Positions 1 through 7,930 of a stretch of 41,872 bases of DNA are shown here, one piece after another. The notes under the pieces are model-generated. The model saw nothing but the letters and a program-made list of their open reading frames with translations. It had not been told where the DNA came from and searched no databases. Origin of the DNA: an uncultured Verrucomicrobiales bacterium (GTDB lineage Bacteria > Verrucomicrobiota > Verrucomicrobiia > Verrucomicrobiales > DEV007); the NCBI GenBank assembly GCA_937891465.1, contig CALAHF010000086.1:1-41872 (forward strand). Direction: 5' to 3'. Numbering within the stretch: the stretch's first letter is position 1; each line of letters opens with the position of its first letter. The position numbers and the translations under genes were made by a program.

Positions 1-358
1 CGTCGCCAAAATCGCCTTCTCCAATTCCCATAATTTCGTTATTTACGACAGTCAACTTTGGCATCGTGATGACCGCGTTCGTATTCGCACGAATCATCTT
101 CGTGCTCATTGCGGAAGCTGACGAAGCTGATGCCTGTTTCGCCATTTTCTGGATGCTCTTTTTCTCTATCTTGGGTTTGGCGGCTTTCGTTGCCGTGACC
201 ACCTTTGCAATCAGTTCCGCTTCGGTTTTAGTCTCTATGTTGACGGCGATTAGAGCCATGACGAGAGCGGTGCTCGTAGTGATCGCGATGGCTGTGATTA
301 CAGAAATGATTTTTTTCCCCGCTGTTTGATCTTCGACAGTAGGTTCCGATAGCATCAT
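1..358 (-). CDS. Partial hypothetical single-pass membrane protein, cut by left edge
   Basis: The minus strand is open from an ATG at 358-356 (a second ATG follows at 355-353) to the window edge, giving about 119 residues with no stop. It has a short polar N-terminus, one hydrophobic segment at about residues 17-41 (IISVITAIAITTSTALVMAL), and then an Ala/Lys/Thr/Ser-rich stretch. The last visible part contains MSTKMIRANTNAVITMPKL and ends in a Gly-rich IGEGDFGD. One membrane anchor plus a low-complexity linker suggests a periplasmic or TonB-like envelope protein, but I do not recognise the family and the C-terminus is missing. Upstream AAAAGAAAAAG is only a weak ribosome site. The gene is divergent from the exported-protein pair starting at 687. 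Confidence 0.5.
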   Translation of the reverse strand, partial: MMLSEPTVEDQTAGKKIISVITAIAITTSTALVMALIAVNIETKTEAELIAKVVTATKAAKPKIEKKSIQKMAKQASASSASAMSTKMIRANTNAVITMPKLTVVNNEIMGIGEGDFGD

Positions 359-686
359 CTTTTTCTTTTAAGTTAATGTAGGGTGCACGTCCAGTTTCTT
401 AACCCGCAGAGAACAACCACGCTGCAATGGGCATGGTTTTGACGCGCATTTCTATATCCCAAGTCCCTAATCAGGGTGAATAAATCAACAGAATCGTCAA
501 TCGAATTCGGAGATTTAAATTTTTGAACGGATTTTGAGCGGACGATAAGGATTATAAAATAGGGAGTTAAGTTAATTTATGGATCTGTCAGAAAGTGATT
601 CGATTGGGCGATTGCTCAATTTTAAAATCTGTGGGAAGTTTGAAATATCTGCAAGAACGAGTCGTCTCAACAGCTGTAATCTGACT
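359..686. other. Divergent intergenic region, promoters not resolved
   Basis: This AT-rich stretch separates the left-edge minus-strand gene from the plus-strand gene at 687. It must hold divergent promoters, but no convincing -35/-10 pair stands out; a TATAAA at 553-558 lacks a well-spaced -35. An in-frame ATG at 579 would extend the next gene by 36 residues, but those residues precede a clear signal peptide and are probably untranslated leader. No RNA gene or repeat is seen. Confidence 0.4.
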
Positions 687-1505
687 ATGAACCAATTCAG
701 TTTCAAAAAATCTCTCTTTAGCCTAATTTTAGGTGTCGGCGTTTTTTCAATGGCGAATGCAGCTCCTCCTGAAGTGATCGACCTCGGGGATCTGGATGGT
801 TCTGAGTCCGAGGACGTGATTATTCCAATCCCACAGGAAATTTTTAACTCACTGGACAAACTGGGAGACAACAACTGGAAGCAACAAGCATTTGAGGGGG
901 CCTACAAACTGGATACAAATCGGTCCCGTACGGCATTGATCTTCGGATTCCAGATTTCTGAGGGCTTTATTTTGGTCCAGGCCAAGGACAAAGATGGAGT
1001 GATGGATATTGGTCGGGATGTGATCAAGCTCGCTGGAGCCTTGGGAGTGGAGTCTGCGGTGGATAAGCATGCGTTTGCTATCATTAATGAGGCAGAGCGC
1101 GAAAATTGGTCAGTGGTTCGCCGTGAGTTCGATAAGACGCGTCAGACGGTTATCGAGGCCATGCGAGAGATGCGAGATGATTCGTTGGCAGATCTTGTCA
1201 GCGTGGGCGGATGGCTGGGTGGTACTCGGGCATTGTCATCGGCGCTGAAAGAAAATTATTCTAAAGAGGGATCTGATCTTTTAAATCAGCCTCTTCTCCT
1301 TGAGGAAATTTCAAAAAGATACGAAGCGATTCCTAAACGGAAAATGTCAAAAGGAGTCGATATGTTTGCGAAGGTAACCTCAGTGCTGAATTCACTTCAA
1401 CCTTTGATGACGGCCAATGAATTGGGTTTGATTGAAAAAGGTGCGGTCACGGACATCAACAAGCTCACAGACGGTTTAGCCACATTGATCTATGAAGGGA
1501 AGTAA
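687..1505 (+). CDS. Hypothetical exported protein (272 aa)
   Basis: I chose the ATG at 687 because it opens directly on a signal peptide: a basic start (MNQFSFKK), a hydrophobic core (SLFSLILGVGVFSM) and an ANA-A cleavage site near residue 25. The frame is open upstream to an ATG at 579, which would bury the signal peptide. The mature part is mixed charged and helical, with an Asp/Glu-rich start (DLGDLDGSESEDVIIPIP) and no recognised catalytic motif. Neither start has a good ribosome site. The next gene begins 14 bases before this stop, so the two are probably translationally coupled and work together in the periplasm or outer envelope. Function unknown. Confidence 0.7.
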   Translation: MNQFSFKKSLFSLILGVGVFSMANAAPPEVIDLGDLDGSESEDVIIPIPQEIFNSLDKLGDNNWKQQAFEGAYKLDTNRSRTALIFGFQISEGFILVQAKDKDGVMDIGRDVIKLAGALGVESAVDKHAFAIINEAERENWSVVRREFDKTRQTVIEAMREMRDDSLADLVSVGGWLGGTRALSSALKENYSKEGSDLLNQPLLLEEISKRYEAIPKRKMSKGVDMFAKVTSVLNSLQPLMTANELGLIEKGAVTDINKLTDGLATLIYEGK

Positions 1506-1935
1506 ACTTACCTATTTGCTGCTGGCAGTCTTCGGATTGGTTGTTCCTTCAACGAACGCAAATGTTCATGATGGTAAATCTTTTGCTATCGAGAAAGCGG
1601 TTCCGTTCCTCGAGCTCGATGATGCTCCATTTACTCTCCGCGAGAATTGGTGGAAGGGAGATCTCGAGTCCGGAAAAAATAAGATCATCAAACACCAGCT
1701 CTTCGTTCGTAACGAATATTGGTTTTGGCTTGGGGCATCACTGAGTGACGCCGAAGTTTCCGTGCATGTGTATGACGGAGAAGGAAAACTGGCTGACGCA
1801 GAGATGTTCCAAGACAAAAATACTGGAGGGGTCCGCGTGGTCCCCAAAAAGAGCGGGGTTTACTATATTCGTGTAGCGATCGAAAAAAGCACCCAAACTC
1901 CCGTCGAATGGGCGCTGATCTACGCTTACCGTTAA
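1492..1935 (+). CDS. Hypothetical exported beta-rich protein (147 aa)
   Basis: The product has a signal peptide (residues 1-23: MKGSK, LTYLLLAVFGLVV, cleavage after NA). Its mature domain is about 120 residues with alternating hydrophobic strands (EVSVHVYDGEG, GVRVVPKKSGVYYIRVAIEK) ending in WALIYAYR. That pattern resembles a small Ig-like or pre-peptidase C-terminal-like sandwich, but I cannot assign a family. It overlaps the previous exported-protein gene by 14 bases, so both are probably made from one message. No enzyme motif is visible. Confidence 0.7.
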   Translation: MKGSKLTYLLLAVFGLVVPSTNANVHDGKSFAIEKAVPFLELDDAPFTLRENWWKGDLESGKNKIIKHQLFVRNEYWFWLGASLSDAEVSVHVYDGEGKLADAEMFQDKNTGGVRVVPKKSGVYYIRVAIEKSTQTPVEWALIYAYR

Positions 1936-2009
1936 GGTCTCTAAAAAGAACTTCGGGGTGTTTTTATAAATTGGCCGCTTCTTATGAGACTTGAAGCGTC
2001 AGTCCGAGA

Positions 2010-2306
2010 TCAAGAATGTACTTCAGGATTGGCCTCTTCAGGAGTAATCTTTCCCTGAATGATCTCTTGAAGTGCTATGTCAGCGGTTCCCATACGATGA
2101 TTTGTCTCCACAAGGGGAGTCCGGCCTAGGTTGAGCTGTTTGACCCGACGCGAAATCATATTGATGAGAATCGGCGGCTCTGGGATTACTTTCTGTGCTT
2201 CTTCGACTAAATCACTGTTCATATCAATTGAGCCATGTCCCGGCGCGGTGCGAGGGGAGCTATTTTCGGTTCCGGGAAACGCTACGATGTTCGATGCGTC
2301 TTCCAT
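2010..2306 (-). CDS. rpoZ: RNA polymerase omega subunit
   Basis: Omega is the small RNA polymerase subunit that helps fold and recruit beta-prime. Residues about 30-95 carry the family pattern: LVEEAQKVIPEPPILINMISRRVKQL, then GRTPLVETNHRMGTADIALQEIIQGKI. The R-R-V-x-Q-L block and the A-x-x-E-I-x-x-G-K-I tail are characteristic. The first ~28 residues are a low-complexity extension; the next Met (residue 29, MNSDLVEEA) is an alternative start at 2222. I kept the longer form because GAGAA lies 8 bases before its ATG. It is downstream of jag on the same strand, with a gap of about 200 bases. Confidence 0.85.
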   Translation of the reverse strand: MEDASNIVAFPGTENSSPRTAPGHGSIDMNSDLVEEAQKVIPEPPILINMISRRVKQLNLGRTPLVETNHRMGTADIALQEIIQGKITPEEANPEVHS

Positions 2307-2508
2307 GGTATTAATTCTCGGTTAGAGTAAAAGGTTTAGATTTGGGTACGCTAAAACGCGTTAATCCACCCATACTAAAGCGGACCGTCCCCCCTGCGGA
2401 TATCATTGTTTTTAAAAGAATCAAGGAATTTGTTTTAATGTGTCCCTATTTCGACACAAAGTCTGAATTCACCGAGATTTTAAATTCCTCTTTTTCGGTC
2501 GTAAATAA

Positions 2509-2971
2509 TTACGAAATAGATCCTTTCGGCGAGATTGTGATTTGTTTCAATCGGGCGGTATCAGGCGGGCTCCAAGTGCTAACCCGGGGGTTCTCTTTGA
2601 AGTGCGAATGAATTATCCGCCGATGAAAGGAGTTCATCGGGTGTAGCTTCATCGGTTTCCCGGTCGAAATCACCCGTTCAGCTAGCTGTTCGGCCTCTTC
2701 TATCATTTGAAACTCTTGCGTGGCTCGATAATTATCGATATCAACTGCCACCCGAGGCGCATTCTGGATGCGAGACTGAAGCATCCGGTATCACGAGATA
2801 CTGGATGTCATCCAGCCTTTCTCCGCGATGGCCGATAAGAGGCTTCGGTTCTCCCGTAGCGACTTGTAGACTGATTTCCTTGCCGCTGCGGTCGATTGCG
2901 ATCTCTGTGACGAAACCCAAATAACCCAGCAACGTGTCTAAAATCTCGTGTGCGTGGTCGGCGTGATCCAT
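2509..2971 (-). pseudogene. khpB: Jag/KhpB KH-R3H RNA-binding protein, broken by a 1-base frameshift
   Basis: Jag (KhpB) is an RNA-binding protein with a KH and an R3H domain, usually encoded just after yidC, as here. The first frame (from ATG 2971) gives the KH part, with IGHRGERLDDIQYLV as its RNA-binding loop, then runs to a stop at 2741. The second frame (2784-2509) gives LQSRIQNAPRVAVDID and the R3H domain (MNSFHRRIIHSHFKENPRVST). Removing the single A at plus-strand 2790 turns GTG ATA CCG into GTG AAC CGG and restores LVNRMLQ, the expected join. The repaired product is about 153 residues and lacks the N-terminal Jag_N domain of longer homologues. The extra base could be a mutation or a sequence error. 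Confidence 0.8.
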
Positions 2972-3034
2972 TTCCAGTGATTAGGCGTTAAAATGCTGAA
3001 TTCACCAGCATCTTGCCTAATTCAGGCAAATCGC

Positions 3035-4972
3035 TCAACGCTTTTTTCGCTTCTTTGATTGAGTGTGGCGGTCGCCCTTCTCGCTGGCTAGCTTAGTGCG
3101 GCTGCCGGGCCCCTGAGCGCCTTGACCACCTCCTTGCTTCGCTTTCTGTTGCGCAGCTGCCTGCTCTTGGAGTTTCGACATGAAGCCGCCGCCTTTTTTC
3201 TTCTTCAACTCCGGCTCTGGCAGCTTATTCATCAGCCAGGTTTGGAAAATTGAGAAAATATTCTGAGTCGTCCAATAAAGCGAAAGGCCGGCCGCGAAAT
3301 TATAACAAATCACGAGGAAGATGAACGGCATCAGCATGAACAACATACGCTGCGTTTTGTCTCCCGTTTTTGGAGTTAAAGCCATTTGGAGGAAACTCGT
3401 AAACGCCATCAGAATTGGCAGCGGATTGATCGGAATTGAAGAAAACCCGAAAAATGGGAACGGAATCTCAAATTGAGTGTCCGGCATGGAAAGGTCGTCC
3501 ACCCAGAGGAATCCTTCGTGGCGCAGGTCCACTTCACTCCACAGCATGCGGTAGAACGACAGGAAGACCGGCAACTGAATGAACATCGGTAGGCAGCCTC
3601 CCAGCGGGTTCACGCCGTAGTTGCGATACAGCTTCATTGTCTCCTCATTCATTTTCTGAGGATTGTCCTTATACTTCTCCTTCAGCTCGGTCATTTTCGG
3701 AGTCAGCTTAGACATCCGTTTCATGGTCCGGGTCGATTTCGCGTAGACAGGCCAAATCAGAATTCGAATTGCGATCGTAATTAAAATAATCGCCACCCCG
3801 TACATCATCCCGAGGCCGTGCATCCAGTGGAGTGCGGAAGTCAAAACCGATGCGAGTGGTCGAATAGCCCAACCGAATAAAAAGCCAAAAATCGGAATTT
3901 GGTCGTAATTCATCGCCAATTCCCGCTCATCATCGAAATCTTTTAGCAACGTATACTGCTTTGGCCCCGTAAAAATCCGATAACGGCGCGTTTCCACGTT
4001 CCCGGGATTCATCGAAATGTTCGGCATCGCGAAAGCGGCCTCGATCGCATTAAACTTACTCTTGCTTTCGGGATCGACTCCTTCCAATTGGACGGGGAAG
4101 CGTGCGCCCCAAATGCTGCTTGTGCCGGGAGGCGTGGCCTCGTCCAATTTCAGCATCGTCGTGAAAAACTGACCATTCACGCCAGCCCAGTCCGGCGATG
4201 AGATCGCTTCAATTATGGAAGGTTTATCCCCGCCTCTACTAAAAAATCCTTTTTTGAATTTATCGACGTTCTTATATTCAAATCCTCCGTCTTTCTCTTT
4301 CCAGAAATATCCTAACTGCATCGCCCACTCGCCTTTATGCAAGGGCGCCATCGCCCCCAGGTAAAGATACCAAGCCTCACCAGTCTGGAAGGTTCCTGCG
4401 TTGTTGTTCTCGATTGAAATATCGAGATTGACCTCATAGGGGGCCTGTCCTTCGCTTGCGAGGGTGTAGGTCTTTGTGATCGTCAGATTGGCAGCTGTCG
4501 TCGTTGTGAATGCCACAGAATCTTCCGTCCTCTCAGAAACCGACCACACCGTTTGATCAAATTGCTTGGGTCCCGATGAAAATGCTCCAATCGGATACTT
4601 CGAACTCTCATTGATCACCACTTTCTCGGCGTCTTCATTAAGCTTCAGATTGAAATCCTTGAGCTGAACAGTCGCGATTCCAGCGCCCTGATTCGTAAAT
4701 TGGTAAACGAGCTTGTCATTCGAAAGCTCAACCGTCTCAACCTTCACTGCGTTGGGATCTATTTCCGGAACGACCGGGGCAGGGGAGCCCTCCTCTGGTG
4801 TCACAGCAGGCTCAGGATTGTTCGCTTTATCCTCCTCAGCTTTTCTTGCCGCTTCAACAGCCGCAATTTTCTGCGCCTCATTGTAAGCCTTTGTGTCCTT
4901 CTGCTGCTTCCATCCCCACGCGAACAAAAGTCCGGTGCAGATGATTACAGCAATCCAAGATGTGCGGTCCAT
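3035..4972 (-). CDS. yidC: Membrane protein insertase YidC
   Basis: YidC inserts proteins into the inner membrane, alone or with SecYEG. I start at the ATG at 4972 (MDRTSWIAVIICTGLLFAWGW, the first membrane helix); a GTG two codons upstream is also possible. Residues about 70-350 form the large periplasmic domain of the Gram-negative type. The insertase core follows (about 360-590) with a membrane-embedded Arg in IAIRILIWPVY, a Lys/Met-rich cytoplasmic hairpin (MKRMSKLTPKMTELKEKYK), NPLGGCLPMFIQLPVF, and the last helices. The tail is basic, Gln-rich and KKRKKR-ended, suitable for ribosome contact. The length, 645 residues, is normal for the didermic form. It lies in the rpmH-rnpA-yidD-yidC-jag order. 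Confidence 0.97.
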   Translation of the reverse strand: MDRTSWIAVIICTGLLFAWGWKQQKDTKAYNEAQKIAAVEAARKAEEDKANNPEPAVTPEEGSPAPVVPEIDPNAVKVETVELSNDKLVYQFTNQGAGIATVQLKDFNLKLNEDAEKVVINESSKYPIGAFSSGPKQFDQTVWSVSERTEDSVAFTTTTAANLTITKTYTLASEGQAPYEVNLDISIENNNAGTFQTGEAWYLYLGAMAPLHKGEWAMQLGYFWKEKDGGFEYKNVDKFKKGFFSRGGDKPSIIEAISSPDWAGVNGQFFTTMLKLDEATPPGTSSIWGARFPVQLEGVDPESKSKFNAIEAAFAMPNISMNPGNVETRRYRIFTGPKQYTLLKDFDDERELAMNYDQIPIFGFLFGWAIRPLASVLTSALHWMHGLGMMYGVAIILITIAIRILIWPVYAKSTRTMKRMSKLTPKMTELKEKYKDNPQKMNEETMKLYRNYGVNPLGGCLPMFIQLPVFLSFYRMLWSEVDLRHEGFLWVDDLSMPDTQFEIPFPFFGFSSIPINPLPILMAFTSFLQMALTPKTGDKTQRMLFMLMPFIFLVICYNFAAGLSLYWTTQNIFSIFQTWLMNKLPEPELKKKKGGGFMSKLQEQAAAQQKAKQGGGQGAQGPGSRTKLASEKGDRHTQSKKRKKR

Positions 4973-5043
4973 TTTCACAATAAAAATTCCTTTCGTAAGT
5001 CTGTTTGAGCCGATTCTCGGTGGTTCTGATCACGACTCGCGGT

Positions 5044-5355
5044 TTAATCCTCAGCGTTTTTTGTAGTTGATAAAAGCGCCTTGGTGAGGCTTGCCCCTGA
5101 TGGATCAGAATTCACATACTCCTCCCAACCGGGCACCGGATCATATCCGACTCCGCCCCAGGGGTTGCAGCTGAGTACACGTTTTATGCCCATCCAGGCA
5201 CCGCGCACCGAACCATGAACCTTCACTGCGTCAATGAAATACTGCGAACACGTCGGCATGTATCGACACCCGCTCATCGGACCGGTCAAAAAATGAAGCG
5301 GTGCGGAAATGAAAACCTGATACAAACGCACCAGAATGACGAGGATCAGCTTCAT
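5044..5355 (-). CDS. yidD: Membrane protein insertion efficiency factor YidD
   Basis: This small amphipathic protein (103 aa) assists YidC-dependent insertion. The family signature is clear: [16 protein letters not shown], then [19 protein letters not shown] with its conserved Cys and Tyr, then [20 protein letters not shown]. The start codon overlaps the rnpA stop by 4 bases (ATGA), indicating coupled translation. The ~25 residues after the core are variable. Confidence 0.95.
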   Translation of the reverse strand: MKLILVILVRLYQVFISAPLHFLTGPMSGCRYMPTCSQYFIDAVKVHGSVRGAWMGIKRVLSCNPWGGVGYDPVPGWEEYVNSDPSGASLTKALLSTTKNAED

Positions 5356-5762
5356 GATTTCGCACCCTCGTTGAGCTTCGTGTCATCTGCAGCAGCCTCG
5401 GCTTTTTCTTTGGGCAAAAACAGGTCAGCCTTGTGGAGCAACCATTTCCACTCCTTTTCCAAACGCTCGGACGAAGCGTTCGCCGCCTGATTGCGAGCAA
5501 TTACGACCAAATAATACCCTTCGCGAATTTCTGCACCGGTTCTCTGCAAAATTCCACGCATCCGTCGACGGACGGCGTTTCGCACCACGGCATTGCCAAT
5601 CCGTTTCGTTGTGATGTAGCCGACTTTCATGTGATCGGTTACTCGTTCTTGATCAGAAAGGTATCCCAATACTAAAAAATGGCCCTGAATTGACTTCCCT
5701 TCCGTGCGAACTTTCTGAAACTCCCCACGATTCGTGATTCGTCTGGTTCGGGGGAATTTCAT
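5352..5762 (-). CDS. rnpA: Ribonuclease P protein component
   Basis: RnpA binds the RNase P RNA and helps it mature tRNA 5' ends. The 136-residue product starts [18 protein letters not shown] and carries the RNR-type RNA-binding helix [17 protein letters not shown] followed by the [12 protein letters not shown] strand. The ATG at 5762 is preferred over an in-frame TTG at 5768. The C-terminus after about residue 115 is a variable acidic/Ala tail. It lies downstream of rpmH, separated by 119 bases that contain a 46-bp palindromic repeat, and overlaps yidD by 4 bases. Confidence 0.95.
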   Translation of the reverse strand: MKFPRTRRITNRGEFQKVRTEGKSIQGHFLVLGYLSDQERVTDHMKVGYITTKRIGNAVVRNAVRRRMRGILQRTGAEIREGYYLVVIARNQAANASSERLEKEWKWLLHKADLFLPKEKAEAAADDTKLNEGAKS

Positions 5763-5797
5763 GGGCAATGGAGGGCTTCCCGCTCAGAAGCGCAGAC

Positions 5798-5843
5798 ACG
5801 ATCGAACAGGGGGTAGTTCAGTGAACAGGCCCTGTTTGATCGT
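5798..5843. repeat. 45-bp palindrome family, copy 1 (between rpmH and rnpA)
   Basis: The left arm ACGATCGAACAGGG pairs with the right arm CCCTGTTTGATCGT with one mismatch, around a loop containing TAGTTCAGTGAAC. It is 46 bp. It lies inside the rpmH-rnpA transcript, where its RNA hairpin could attenuate read-through and help explain different L34 and RnpA levels (inference). Confidence 0.85.
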
Positions 5844-5881
5844 GAAAAATCGAATTCAATGCGCAAAATCGCACTGAGAAA

Positions 5882-6064
5882 TTATTCGCCGTGCTGCACC
5901 GTATGGCGCTTGTACTGCAACTCAGCTCCCTTAGGAATGAGGCGCTTGCGACCTTTTTGGCGGCGGCGCTTGATCAAATCACGTCCTGCCTTCGTTTTCA
6001 TACGAGCGCGGAACCCGTGCTGATTTTTGCGGGAGCGTTTTGATGGCTGATAAGTGCGTTTCAT
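5882..6064 (-). CDS. rpmH: 50S ribosomal protein L34
   Basis: L34 begins [20 protein letters not shown], almost the textbook sequence, with [22 protein letters not shown] following. At 60 residues it is longer than the usual 44-46 because of a short tail ([17 protein letters not shown]). It is the first gene of the rnpA-yidD-yidC-jag cluster. A TTGACA-type promoter lies about 50 bases upstream. Confidence 0.97.
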   Translation of the reverse strand: MKRTYQPSKRSRKNQHGFRARMKTKAGRDLIKRRRQKGRKRLIPKGAELQYKRHTVQHGE

Positions 6065-6115
6065 CGTCTTCTATCTGAGAAATTGTGTTTTCCCTCACTT
6101 TTTTGAGAGGCGGCA

Positions 6116-6143
6116 AAAGTAGAGCGTAAATCCAGCTTGTCAA
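6116..6143 (-). promoter_or_regulatory. Candidate sigma-70 promoter for rpmH cluster
   Basis: On the minus strand a perfect TTGACA (6143-6138) is followed after 16 bases by TACTTT (6121-6116), about 52 bases before the rpmH ATG. The -35 is perfect and the -10 weak. The position in front of the translation cluster fits. Confidence 0.5.
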
Positions 6144-6220
6144 TTCGACGCTTTTCATTGGCTTGCTTTCTGCTACCATCGTTCAGAATCGTGCAAGATC
6201 CATCATTTACAGCTCCAATC

Positions 6221-6688
6221 ATGCCGCTCAATCCGAATGTTCGGATTGAGCCTGCCACACTTGATGATCTTCCTCGCCTCGTGGACCTTACGATGGCGCT
6301 CTTCGATATGGAGGAAGACTTCAATCCCAATCGCGAAAAACAAGAACGAGGTCTCCGCTGTATTTTGGAGCAGCCCAACCGGGGGCGCATCTTTGTTCTG
6401 CGAACCGATTACGAGATCATCGGGATGATCAACATCCAGTTCACCATTTCAACCGCCATGGGAGGATTCGCTCTCCTTTTAGAAGACGTCATTATTCATC
6501 CCGATTATCGGAATAATAATTATGGAACGCAGCTTCTAGAATACGTCATCAAATTTGCGAAACGGAAAGATTTTCTCCGCATCACTTTGCTGACAGATAA
6601 GATCAGCGCAGAAAGTCAGCGCTTCTTCCAAAAGCTTGGATTTCAGCATTCGCACATGATTCCGATGCGGTTGACGTTCGACGTGTGA
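6221..6688 (+). CDS. GNAT-family N-acetyltransferase
   Basis: The 155-residue protein has the GNAT acetyl-CoA-binding layout: an N-terminal substrate part (RIEPATLDDLPRLVDLTMALF), a central beta strand pair ending in LLEDVIIHPDYRNNNYGTQLL (the pyrophosphate loop, normally RxxGxG/A, here RNNNYG), and a C-terminal SQRFFQKLGFQHSHM. Start at ATG 6221; an open frame extends to a TTG at 6137 but overlaps the rpmH promoter. The substrate is not predictable. It is transcribed divergently from rpmH. Confidence 0.85.
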   Translation: MPLNPNVRIEPATLDDLPRLVDLTMALFDMEEDFNPNREKQERGLRCILEQPNRGRIFVLRTDYEIIGMINIQFTISTAMGGFALLLEDVIIHPDYRNNNYGTQLLEYVIKFAKRKDFLRITLLTDKISAESQRFFQKLGFQHSHMIPMRLTFDV

Positions 6689-6804
6689 TCTATTTCGCTC
6701 TCTTTTGATTAGTTTTCAGTGAAATTATGGATAAGTAAATTATGTAATTTTAATGAGAATCGTAATTTTCATAGGATCGTGGTATTACAACATCACAATT
6801 TCTC

Positions 6805-7453
6805 ATGAAAGCCGCTAAACGTTCGCTTCCTCTTTCGAAGTCACCTGCTCAACAGGCCTATCTCCAAGGTAATTATAGCAAAGCCATCAATTTGCAGATG
6901 GCAATTGTGAGCGACATGATCACTAGCGGAGAAGGGGCCCCTTACTGAACGTAAATTACTCGGACTTTATTTGTATTCTGCGGGCGACTATGGCGCGGCG
7001 ATTGAAATTCTAAAGTTAATCGAACCTCTTGCTCCCAAAGGTTCTGAGATCCCTGAAAATATTGGAATCATGATGCGACAGAGCGGAAATTTGACCGCTT
7101 CAGTTCAATATTTGCTCAAAGCCCACAAAATGGCTCCCGAAAAAGCCAACATTTGCGATGGTTTGGCACACTGCTACGGAAATTTGGGGAAAGACAAAGA
7201 ATGTCAGCATTTTGGCAGGCTTTCACTCCGGATCAAAGACGCTCCGCAAACGAAGCCCAGGAATGATGAACTGACCGTCGATCAGATTGATCAAATTCAG
7301 AAGGTTTGCGGAAAAATGATGAAAGCCATCCGCTATGATCTTTTCGACACGACACCGGTAGAATTGGACGACGAGGCTGAAGGAGTTCGCGACACTAAGC
7401 CTGCTTCCGAACGCACAAATTCAGAAGCTGCCGAAGTTGCCCTGCCGGCCTAA
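6805..7453 (+). pseudogene. TPR-repeat protein, split by a frameshift in a G4C4 run
   Basis: The first frame starts at ATG 6805 (MKAAKRSLPLSKSPAQQAYL) and ends at a TGA at 6946-6948. The second frame continues without a break as GPLTERKLLGLYLYSAGDYG to 7453. Removing one G from 6934-6937 (GGGGCCCC) joins them into a ~215-residue protein. It contains about three TPR-like helix pairs (QGNYSKAINLQ, SAGDYGAAIEILKLIEPLAP, QSGNLTASVQYLLKAHKMAPEK) and an acidic tail. No signal peptide and no partner domain is seen. The extra base sits in a homopolymer-like run, so either a real lesion or a sequencing error is possible. Confidence 0.7.
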
Positions 7454-7564
7454 TGTTTTCCCTTTCATAAGCGATTTTAAAATCCAATCGCATTGATCGT
7501 CCTTTCCGCTATTGAATGGGAAAGGATTGACTTCTCTAAAATAAACACCACATTCGCGCCCTCC

Positions 7565-7849
7565 ATGAAACTTTTTCACAAATTTCTGTCCCTCGTTGCG
7601 ATTACGAGCTTTGCGCTCGCGCCTGCTGCATCTGGTGGCGAAGTGAAAAAGCAGCCTTTGAAAATTGAGCAAGCTGTTCAACTTTTCGAAGAGCAGGAAG
7701 AAGATTTCAAAGAATTGAAGCACACCGAAGCCGGGAGACAAAGGGGCGGCGGATTACTAGGTCTTGCGCTCGCCGCCGCCGCAGGATATTACATTTCACA
7801 GAACGTGGATAAAGACGACGTCAAAGAGAAGTTGGGCATCTCCAAATAG
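7565..7849 (+). CDS. Small exported protein with glycine-rich hydrophobic segment (94 aa)
   Basis: The ATG at 7565 opens a signal peptide (MKLFHKFLSLVAITSFALAPAASG, cleavage near residue 24). The mature part has a charged helix (QLFEEQEEDFKELKHTEAGR), then a Gly/Ala-rich hydrophobic segment (GGGLLGLALAAAAGYYI) that could anchor it or oligomerise, and a Lys/Asp tail. An open frame reaches back to an ATT-type codon at 7493 but has no support. Function unknown. bioD follows 81 bases downstream after a palindromic repeat. Confidence 0.6.
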   Translation: MKLFHKFLSLVAITSFALAPAASGGEVKKQPLKIEQAVQLFEEQEEDFKELKHTEAGRQRGGGLLGLALAAAAGYYISQNVDKDDVKEKLGISK

Positions 7850-7877
7850 TAATCGGTTTTCCGTGATTTACTTTTCC

Positions 7878-7922
7878 ACGATCCAATAGGGTATACTCGT
7901 CGAACGGATCCTGTTGGATCGT
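7878..7922. repeat. 45-bp palindrome family, copy 2 (abuts bioD start)
   Basis: The left arm ACGATCCAATAGGGT and the right arm ATCCTGTTGGATCGT enclose a CTCGTCGAAC loop. The right arm ends 8 bases before the bioD ATG, so the element takes the place of a normal ribosome-binding region; the spacer is only GTAGAAAAAA-like A-rich sequence. Confidence 0.88.
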
Positions 7923-7930
7923 AGAAAAAA

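Noticed and set aside
1940-1970. Terminator after the 1492-1935 gene
   Set aside because: AAAAAG...TTCG...TGTTTTT looks suggestive, but the stem does not pair well.
2342-2611. Plus-strand frame of 89 residues between rpoZ and jag
   Set aside because: It overlaps the R3H end of jag antisense, lacks any family similarity and has no ribosome site; the 200-base gap probably holds only the rpoZ leader.
2785-2800. Programmed frameshift in jag
   Set aside because: No slippery heptamer or downstream pseudoknot is apparent; a single-base insertion explains it more simply.
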